Shown: one piece after another, positions 8,601-12,689 of the stretch | How positions within the stretch are numbered: position 1 is the first letter of the stretch | Layout: every line of letters starts with the position of its first letter | The notes under the pieces: generated by a model | Database searches by the model: none | Seen by the model: the letters and a program-made list of their open reading frames with translations, nothing else | Told to the model about the DNA's origin: nothing | Made by a program: the position numbers and the translations under genes | DNA from: Alphaproteobacteria bacterium | GTDB taxonomy: Bacteria; Pseudomonadota; Alphaproteobacteria; CAAHEQ01; UBA3637 | Reading direction: 5' to 3' | DNA length: 15,996 bases | Assembly (NCBI GenBank): GCA_900772625.1 | Contig: CAAHEQ010000030.1 | Span: 1 to 15,996, forward strand

Positions 8601-9698
8601 CATTTTTTGACCGTTTGCTAACAAAACAGAGCCGTCCAATTGTGTTGCGCCAACCGCCTTTGACGACAAATTCAAAATCACCGACCACGGCATCACCGAA
8701 CCAATAATGCGGCCGTCCAGCCCAACGATCGATCCGTCCGCCATAGGCACACCCAGAGGCCTATCATTTGTATCCACAACCGTGCCTTCCGCCGTCAAAC
8801 GACCAATGACGTTGCCCGCGGAATCCAACACGGATGCCAAGTTCAAAGCGCCACCCAAAACCGTCAAATCTTTGGAAACTACCGTATCGTCACCCAGCAC
8901 GCGGCCGATAACTTCACCCGCTTCGTTGACGACTTCATTTGTATCTTTTGTCACTTTACCGAGCAACACGCCGTCCAAAGAAATCGCGATTTTATCCAGT
9001 TGGACAATGTCCATAATCTCGCCATTTTTAATGTAGAGCCCTGTCTTTTCGTCTAAAGTGCCCAATTTTTTCGCAATTTTATCTTCGGTACGCTCTTCAC
9101 AAACTACGCAGTTGACCGAGTCAATCGACTGGCCTGTAATGTTGACAATCAGAGTTTGCAACTCTGGCACAGGGAAAGCTGTCGGATCATCAAGCCGCCA
9201 TCTGACATTCAAATAATTCGAATACGAACGAATGGAAACAGGATTCCATAAAACCTTTAAATTACAAGAAGAACCCATCGCAATGACATCACCGACTTTG
9301 CAATCACCATCAATGATAAAGCCGTCTTGTTGAACTTCGGCCAAATCCATCGCTTCCAAGCGAATAGGACCGCCCGAAGCTGTCAAAGTCACGACTGCTT
9401 CGGCAGCGCTGCCAATAACAATGTCTTTCATCTGGACGTTTTCTGGATAGGCTTTCAGCGCAACGCCATCACTCAACCCCGAGGCTAAATCAAATCCGCT
9501 GGGCACGTCCGCCAACAACGCGTCAGGAGACGTTGTCACAGTCGGCTTTTCAACATCGACTGTTCTGCGACCTGTAGAAGTCAGTATCAAAAGACCAAAC
9601 AACAAACCGAGTAAGGCCACAATCCCAATGATTAAAAGCCGACGGTTTGTTTTTTTTGCATAAAGCTCGGAAGAGCTGAGAATCGTATTTTTAGCCAT
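2646..9698 (-). CDS. virB10: Giant VirB10/TrbI-domain T4SS protein with about 90 internal 17-residue repeats (CagY/DotG-like architecture)
   Basis: 2350 residues, against about 400 for ordinary VirB10, the protein that links the inner membrane to the outer-membrane core complex. Order of parts: a cytoplasmic N-terminus with Arg19-Arg20; one membrane helix (21-40); a beta-sandwich-like domain (about 82-190) resembling ASH/choice-of-anchor-D modules; a CVVC motif (197-200); and the repeat region (about 221-1930) with consensus like VLxDGTVVDxNGNVIG. A linker (1933-2012) follows, then the VirB10 domain (about 2013-2214) with IIIPAGSKLIGKV, SWERLIRPDGGQFRL and a final SGTRMTVFAMEDLWL. A 136-residue hydrophilic, acidic, Ser-rich tail closes the protein. 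The reading frame is open throughout. GGA lies 5 bases before ATG 9698. The gene stands between virB9 and virB11, the canonical place. The repeats probably form a long periplasmic or surface-reaching beta structure (inference). The VirB10 identity is firm; the repeat function is unknown. Confidence 0.93.
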   Translation of the reverse strand: MAKNTILSSSELYAKKTNRRLLIIGIVALLGLLFGLLILTSTGRRTVDVEKPTVTTSPDALLADVPSGFDLASGLSDGVALKAYPENVQMKDIVIGSAAEAVVTLTASGGPIRLEAMDLAEVQQDGFIIDGDCKVGDVIAMGSSCNLKVLWNPVSIRSYSNYLNVRWRLDDPTAFPVPELQTLIVNITGQSIDSVNCVVCEERTEDKIAKKLGTLDEKTGLYIKNGEIMDIVQLDKIAISLDGVLLGKVTKDTNEVVNEAGEVIGRVLGDDTVVSKDLTVLGGALNLASVLDSAGNVIGRLTAEGTVVDTNDRPLGVPMADGSIVGLDGRIIGSVMPWSVILNLSSKAVGATQLDGSVLLANGQKMGRILPGGLVVNDNGVIVGGTVSRGLGIGHSCHSLGAVAGNGKIYNMFDQQVGYTTIDGLVLDMAGAPAGSVVREGLIIDLKGEVIAFVNSEGKAVSKTADLIGCMNPDGSVAAGKDIVGAIMPRGRVIGYDLSVKGLTLPNGSVVRPSGEVVGRVLTSGYVFDLNDKVIGAVIPRGTAVAPGCAFLGILDLNGQVLNAQGVSIGSIDPDKKVLNSAREIIGGVTPMGAVTDLKGNYIGFVLPNGKVIDKLGQEKGCVNPDGTVIDEKGNIIGKVASMNGVVLDANGNPTGWTIIGDKVYGPNGELIGTIIDGKVVNERAEIVGFIPPDGIIVSPEGQFLGRFTRTVGYAMDAQGNKFGRVLPDYTTVSLEKSEIIGALIPDGTQIININNEVIGSVLSNGDVVDKDQKNLGVIRADGSVMSAEGVVLGAMMPTGSVLSWTGEVLGTVQPTGQVLSTKSEAIGVVALNRTVIGKNGEVIGMVFPEASIPLGENGRLLGFLTVNGDINKDAKAIAHITAAGNIFSLSGESVGQLVRLGSVIGSDSQIKGWLSFEGALNSREDFTAIGTVMPDGYAVNKEGMQLGHIIPRQTVADLKGQFAGVVSVNGRVLGRSGDVLGAFPYDNRLMNPNDVWVGRVLPAGVVIDVAGQMLGYTRYDASVVNTRGQVIGQVRYDNRVMNAKAEVIGSYFAYGTLVFDQKGKVLGAVAFDGKVRNAKGAEIGLIVGSSVINTNNEIIGNIYNQGFALNEQGKVTGHLFPNATTFADVDGVQEKNVLTTSLRIVDKNKTIVGGNVPFGIALGLDLSIAGNLIPDGTVLKENAVSAKSLTDSILYDSLDKVVGGVIEQSVMVGRDGRIVGTTSISNAVNDNEGKKIATLMPFGTALSVDNNLIGMVMPQGGAVDDFAKIVGFIATDGSVVKADGSIAGRAMQDGTIVRLLSRDAYGVMPDFADKIASGVGIGLKPELFGRAMPSGDVLDTSNQKIASILDDATLLSPTGELAGALVGFRTAIDHQTNVVGDTTGDGYVTSIKGAKVGKLASNGAIKGKHQLKTLGAVVPTELVAKQCRVQGQVRYDGRIINGNAQVVGAVGLDGLAKDQDGNPMGGIVIKGTVIADGDKGEVLGRTLPDSDVVNMDGKSIGCVLEDGTVIDHDGNRIGAVLKRGIVVDENGNVLGRVLRNGLIVDKNGNVIGHVLSDGTAVDENGNVIGHVVDIKKNHLLYDDNGNIIGSMDKAGRVFDNNGKHLFTVGPDDNLYDPNGNLIGRIDEDGNIYDLNGNKIGDATNWPHYMYDANGNITGYIKDGKIYDLQGNQTGWIDKDGNIYNMDGELVGRLGADGSLTDLATEECINSKYNGEVRDLNGDLLYTIKCGKIYDKDGNLIGYIDENGNMYDLNGNYMGRIDENGNVYDANGNLIGKWKGDSTDAECVNAQYNGEIRDMNGDLLYTIKCGKIYDKDGNLIGYIDENGNMYDLNGNYMGRIGADGTFYDADGNVAGRFYPDAKRGYVSGAKALLAGSTNRSMFGNADLAGRKIAIGDKSFLVLPDNRIIDAKGATVGQLRNGVPYSLSGNLLADELGVGAGAGFGANKGYQQEQLQFDPAQAAAMRDLLARRRAQMKDGVGKNMAKITPDGRVLARAKAKQSKDFGSKTVSSWPVDMSRMILKDKSIPAVLVRSIDSRYMSVPASAIVERNVYAEDGRNIIIPAGSKLIGKVSGSPGSNHVSKMEISWERLIRPDGGQFRLSAVSGDAQGRGGVAAYLDEQWLAKYGKPVLQSTLTSAISYLVATDSAVTDNQDYGTTTQSDRAQAAQDARENFIDDMEMIFQQMIEDASETPAVVFVPSGTRMTVFAMEDLWLRSEEDDEDDYVAEYGADSPAARTPSGGAGRQQRPMKSPSASVADDVASEDYYDPGYTADDDTDELYTPRQVGTSDNATSPSDKKTDQVKKNAKSDLEQRYRSRQGLSSYDVEQKTAAPLRQKSSGATRSSSGSGLFD
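4182..4343 (-). repeat. Copy 2 of a 79-codon block duplication in virB10
   Basis: This block matches 4419-4580 at a constant offset of 237 bases (79 codons). By eye about 90% of positions agree. The stretch around 4186-4270 is almost identical, with one visible difference. It encodes a Cys-containing unit (Cys1787 and Cys1809) followed by KIYDKDGNLIG- and NMYDLNGNYMG-type units. It is placed second in reading order because the gene is on the minus strand. Confidence 0.9.
4419..4580 (-). repeat. Copy 1 of a 79-codon block duplication in virB10
   Basis: The partner of 4182-4343, offset by exactly 237 bases. It encodes Cys1708 and Cys1730, spaced 22 residues apart as in the other copy, followed by the same order of 17-residue units. 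The downstream edge (near 4550-4580) is more diverged than the rest. Direct repeats this similar are substrates for unequal recombination that would add or remove 79 codons in frame. Confidence 0.9.
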
Positions 9699-9740
9699 CT
9701 TATTCCAACACCTATCTTAAGTCCTGCGTCTTGATTTAAT

Positions 9741-9773
9741 CTCTTGCTCCTTTAGACGCTAAAAGAGCAAGAG
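9741..9773 (-). promoter_or_regulatory. Intercistronic RNA hairpin between virB9 and virB10
   Basis: Read on the minus strand, CTCTTGCTC and GAGCAAGAG form 9 pairs, continued by one U-G pair and five more pairs (TTTAG with CTAAA) around a 3-base CGT loop. This makes a 15-bp stem. The central pair is allowed only in the operon-sense RNA; the plus-strand RNA would have an A-C mismatch. It begins 17 bases after the virB9 stop. No T-run follows, so it is not a standard terminator. A role in mRNA processing, stability or partial attenuation is possible. Confidence 0.6.
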
Positions 9774-9790
9774 AAGTTGTTTTATATTTA

Positions 9791-11389
9791 TTATTGTGTT
9801 CTGATCACCGAGCAAGTAACACCTTTTCTCGATAACTTCAAGCAAACGCTATCCGCTGTCTTGACATCGCTCATCGGACCAACACGCAATCTGAACAACT
9901 CAGGCACGCCACCTTCTGCAGCTGTATCAATCGAGAAGTATGGGTTATAACCTTTAAGCGCCGATTGGTTTTGAGTGCGAATGCTGTCCCACATTTTTTC
10001 AAGTGTCGCAATGTCTTTGCCTTGACCGAGCTCGATTGCAATGTCTTCAATTGGTGCTGAAGGCATCGCTGCTGCTTGGTTTTGAGCTTGCGCTTGACCA
10101 TAGTACGGCATCGAGTTCATCACATCGACAATGCCTTGAGACGCTGCCGCAGATTGACGCACATCGTTCGGAAGCGGTGCCATATTGCCTTCAACCGCAT
10201 ACACTTGCGCAGCATTCATATCCTGTGCTTGAGGCGTTGGTTGACCCGCATAGTTGTCTGCGTTATTCGATGGTTGTTCTGCATACCAAGTATTTTCTTT
10301 TGACCATGAATAGTCTGTATTTTCAAGCCCCATCGCTGGATCGCGGCGCATTTTCAAGCAAACGATGCGTTGACCGTTGCGCAACACCATATCGCCAACG
10401 CCCTCGACAACCAACAAGCGACTGTGTGGGCCACGCGTTCTTGAGCCAACAGGCACTTCAGAATCTTGGACAATCAAGTTCACAATTGGACGTTGCGTCA
10501 TTGTTAAAGCTTTGTTGCCAAAGTCAATGTAGGTGAAAATATCATCACGCCATACACGCTCTGGAGCTAATTCAATATCGCTTGGGTTTGGAATAAACAC
10601 ATCGATATCAAAACGGAACTTTTCAGGATCTACTGGGATTGTCTCAAGCCAATTCTTGGGAGCATTTGAAGCTGTGTTCAAGCCTGTGTTTGGTGATTGA
10701 GAGCCTCCTGGTGTTAAAGAGCCAGCTCCTGACCAACCTGGCGCACCAGAACTGCGCGATGAGGCAGAACCCATATTATAAGAAGCGCCGTTTGGAACAT
10801 TGGAAGATCCACCTGCGCTGGCTGGCGTGTATTTAGGTCCGACAATCACGTCAACGACCGAGTTCGTAATTCTGTCAGTGTTATAAGTTTCGCTGCGCAA
10901 ATAGAAAACGTATCTGTTGCCCGAGCGACCGAAAACAATCAAGTTGCTATCGACACCCAAATAAGTCGGATCAGCATAAAGCAGCAAAGAGTTCGGAGCT
11001 GCGATTTCGCCGCCGAAAGATTCAGGCGAACCGATATGAACCTTTTCAATCAATTCCCAAGTTGGCAAGTTAATCAACGTCATCATCCCTTCGCGCAAAC
11101 GAATAGGCAACACCACATCTGGCGACCAAATATAGCGCGAATAACCTGGTTTAATTTGGCCTTCACCCATATGTTGCATTGGATCATTCCACGCTTTTTG
11201 TTGCATACCGAGCGAGGAGATATAGCTGAGATTCATTGTATCAAAGCTGCCCGCTGTTTGAGCCATTGCATCGCTCATCAAGGCCGCATCAACATCACCT
11301 GGTTGCACTTGTTGCGCAAAAGCAACTCCTGCAAGCGCCAAAATCCCCACAGACGCCAATAAACTTATTTTTTTCACTTGTTTTGACAT
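9791..11389 (-). CDS. virB9: VirB9-family T4SS outer-membrane core protein with C-terminal SPOR domain
   Basis: VirB9 forms the outer-membrane core ring with VirB7 and the VirB10 C-terminus. I chose the ATG at 11389 (532 residues) over a GTG nine codons upstream. It has an AAAGAG site and gives a clean signal peptide (Lys-rich start, hydrophobic 8-22, cleavage after AFA at 25). The VirB9 N-domain covers about 81-185 (YSRYIWSPDVVLPIRLREG; later RYVFYLRSE). A Gly/Ser/Asn-rich linker (about 186-250) leads to the C-domain (about 258-348; APERVWRDDIFTYIDFG, LLVVEGVGDMVLRNG). A second flexible linker then leads to a SPOR-like domain (about 449-530; ELFRLRVGPMSDVKTADSVC, GVTCSVI), a peptidoglycan-binding fold. 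Ordinary VirB9 is about 270-300 residues and lacks this domain. It lies between virB8 and virB10. Confidence 0.9.
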   Translation of the reverse strand: MSKQVKKISLLASVGILALAGVAFAQQVQPGDVDAALMSDAMAQTAGSFDTMNLSYISSLGMQQKAWNDPMQHMGEGQIKPGYSRYIWSPDVVLPIRLREGMMTLINLPTWELIEKVHIGSPESFGGEIAAPNSLLLYADPTYLGVDSNLIVFGRSGNRYVFYLRSETYNTDRITNSVVDVIVGPKYTPASAGGSSNVPNGASYNMGSASSRSSGAPGWSGAGSLTPGGSQSPNTGLNTASNAPKNWLETIPVDPEKFRFDIDVFIPNPSDIELAPERVWRDDIFTYIDFGNKALTMTQRPIVNLIVQDSEVPVGSRTRGPHSRLLVVEGVGDMVLRNGQRIVCLKMRRDPAMGLENTDYSWSKENTWYAEQPSNNADNYAGQPTPQAQDMNAAQVYAVEGNMAPLPNDVRQSAAASQGIVDVMNSMPYYGQAQAQNQAAAMPSAPIEDIAIELGQGKDIATLEKMWDSIRTQNQSALKGYNPYFSIDTAAEGGVPELFRLRVGPMSDVKTADSVCLKLSRKGVTCSVIRTQ

Positions 11390-11464
11390 AATTTGAACTC
11401 TTTCTTTAATTAACACCTAAAACCTACAATAAACGACAAGAACATAAATGTCTAGCTAAAAATG

Positions 11465-11470
11465 ATTATA
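11465..11470 (-). promoter_or_regulatory. Possible internal -10 element upstream of virB9
   Basis: TATAAT on the minus strand, about 75 bases before the virB9 start, lies in a 131-base AT-rich gap that is unusually long for this operon. The -35 region at the right distance is poor. A small palindrome (11483-11495) followed on the minus strand by a T-run lies just upstream and could be a weak attenuator. Either feature would let virB9-B10-B11 be expressed differently from virB7-B8. Confidence 0.3.
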
Positions 11471-11520
11471 CGAACAAAAAATTAACAATTTGTTATCTTT
11501 AGCCTTTTTTAATTATTTTC

Positions 11521-12276
11521 TTACCTTAATTTTTCCCTTTCACGTTTGTCATAAGACTCTTTTGTTTCGCTGCCGTACTGCGTCACACGAAAGCCAATCG
11601 GGTTTTTAAGACGATTTTCCCAAGTCCCTCTGAACGGCTCGTACGTCACATAGACCGTTGCTACATATGCAGTACGCTCTTTGCTTGCCCGCTGAGGCGA
11701 CATCGTTTCAAGCGTAAAAGATACAACCCAGTACTCGCCACTTTCGCCATACGCATACGGCATGACGGACGTGATAATCACGTTTCGTGTGACCTGTTTT
11801 GAAATAGCAACTTCTAAAATCTTTTGCGCTTCGCCGACAAATTGCGAAAACGTGCTGTCCGTAGACAAAAGAGCGACTAGCCCATTAGGTCCCCAACGAT
11901 ACGCCATTTCATCAGGATCAGCGGTAATCGTATGACGCGATACCACATATTGACGGATCATTGATTCTGAAATGCCTTTGATTAAATCGGCTCGCGGTTG
12001 AAAAGGCAAGACCTCAACCGTCTGAGCATTTTTATCAGAAAAGACAAGTTCGTACGGTTGAACGCGTGTCAGCGGCACAAGAGAAAATAAAGCACTCAAC
12101 ATAAAAATGTTGACAATCACGCTCACAACAAACACCATAAAGAAAGCACGCGCAGTCCATAAATAACGCCGCTCTCGCAAGCTTTCCTCCGAAACGCCCC
12201 CCTGTCTAGCGTTTTGTTCTGTTTGTGCGTCCTGCTGTGGCTTTTCTTTTTGAAGTTTGGGTAAAAAAAGCATCAT
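11521..12276 (-). CDS. virB8: VirB8-family T4SS inner-membrane assembly factor
   Basis: VirB8 is a bitopic inner-membrane protein that nucleates T4SS assembly through a periplasmic NTF2-like domain. The 251 residues fit the family. The charged cytoplasmic N-terminus (1-42) contains many Gln, Glu and Lys. One membrane helix lies at about 43-66. The signature LVPLTRVQPYELVFSD (66-81) follows, as expected for VirB8. The periplasmic domain ends with NPIGFRVTQYG (225-235), matching the NPxGFxV pattern of the family. AAGGG lies before two adjacent ATG codons; the second (12273) has the better spacing of 8 bases, so the first Met may not be used. The gene lies 21 bases after the virB7-like gene. Confidence 0.9.
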   Translation of the reverse strand: MMLFLPKLQKEKPQQDAQTEQNARQGGVSEESLRERRYLWTARAFFMVFVVSVIVNIFMLSALFSLVPLTRVQPYELVFSDKNAQTVEVLPFQPRADLIKGISESMIRQYVVSRHTITADPDEMAYRWGPNGLVALLSTDSTFSQFVGEAQKILEVAISKQVTRNVIITSVMPYAYGESGEYWVVSFTLETMSPQRASKERTAYVATVYVTYEPFRGTWENRLKNPIGFRVTQYGSETKESYDKREREKLR

Positions 12277-12297
12277 CTATACCCTTAAGAAAAACAC

Positions 12298-12474
12298 TTA
12301 CGAGAACCACTCAGGTAAATCTGGCGCCAACTCGACTTCCAAACACGCGCACGGAGAGCGCTTTAACTCGGAATAATCAATACCAATACCAACAGGTTCT
12401 TTTTCATATACAGAACCGCATGCCATCAGCAAGGCTGCAAGTGCAAGCACCGAGAAAATAACGATATTTTTCAT
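12298..12474 (-). CDS. virB7: Small VirB7-like lipoprotein of the T4SS core
   Basis: A 58-residue lipoprotein. The ATG at 12474 is preferred over one five codons upstream, because AAAGGA lies 6 bases before it and inside the longer version. The signal peptide is short and hydrophobic (3-18), with a lipobox ending LLMAC so that Cys19 would be lipidated. The mature part is only about 40 residues and contains SPCACLEVELAP with a CxC pair (Cys42, Cys44). Small lipoproteins at this place, just before virB8, are normally VirB7, which anchors the VirB9/VirB10 ring in the outer membrane. The assignment rests on lipoprotein signal, size and order, as VirB7 sequences are poorly conserved. It is the first gene of the operon seen here. 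Confidence 0.7.
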   Translation of the reverse strand: MKNIVIFSVLALAALLMACGSVYEKEPVGIGIDYSELKRSPCACLEVELAPDLPEWFS

Positions 12475-12507
12475 TTTGGATCCTTTCATAAAAAATTTTG
12501 TATCGCT

Positions 12508-12536
12508 AGCATAACAACTTTATTATAAGAACGCAA
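12508..12536 (-). promoter_or_regulatory. Candidate promoter of the virB7-B11 operon
   Basis: On the minus strand, TTGCGT (12536-12531) and TATGCT (12513-12508) are separated by 17 bases. A TATAAT at 12527-12522 is an alternative -10, but with no good -35. The predicted start near 12500 leaves a leader of about 25 bases. In such AT-rich DNA chance matches are likely. Confidence 0.4.
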
Positions 12537-12620
12537 TATTTAATTTTTTCTTAACAAAAAAATTTTATACAATACAGAACATTTTTTTGAACTCTGATAA
12601 TAAAAAAATATAAAAAAAAG

Positions 12621-12648
12621 TTGCTTTTATCATAAGTTTGTATAAAAT
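12621..12648 (+). promoter_or_regulatory. Candidate promoter of the large repeat-protein gene
   Basis: TTGCTT (12621-12626) and TAAAAT (12643-12648) are separated by 16 bases, about 40 bases before the start codon. Other AT-rich hexamers nearby (for example around 12653) could serve instead. Confidence 0.35.
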
Positions 12649-12689
12649 AGGCTATAAACGATTATATTTATCTACATAAAGAGGAAAAA

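Larger units (their letters stand above)
3905..9040 (-). repeat. 51-bp (17-codon) coding repeat array inside virB10
   Basis: By eye I divide this stretch into about 90 units, mostly of 17 codons (range 16-20), with a few double-length ones. The common pattern is V/I-x-x-x-G-x-V-V/I-x-x-x-G-x-x-I-G. In the DNA the period is clearest at 4990 and 5041, where CCAATCACATT recurs exactly 51 bases apart. Units near 3905-5170 are close to consensus and rich in Asn, Asp and Gly. Units toward 9040 keep mainly the Gly and aliphatic positions. The repeats stay in frame without stops, so this is a protein repeat and not a CRISPR or non-coding satellite. Confidence 0.9.
12475..12689. other. Divergent intergenic region between the T4SS operon and the large surface-protein gene
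   Basis: A very AT-rich stretch of about 215 bases with many A and T runs. It must hold the promoters of both the leftward virB7-B11 operon and the rightward repeat-protein gene. I see no clear operator palindrome. Short reading frames here are not supported by ribosome binding sites. Confidence 0.6.

Noticed and set aside
2646..9698. Assignment as DotG/IcmE of a type IVB system
   Set aside because: The neighbours are VirB7-, VirB8-, VirB9- and VirB11-like in canonical type IVA order, and the repeat sequence differs from the DotG repeats.
11390..11416. GTG start for VirB9 nine codons upstream
   Set aside because: It would put nine charged or polar residues before the signal peptide and has a poorer ribosome binding site than the ATG at 11389.
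12475..12489. Longer start for the VirB7-like lipoprotein (MKGSK...)
   Set aside because: The Shine-Dalgarno AAAGGA lies inside this extension, and the shorter start gives a normal lipoprotein signal peptide.
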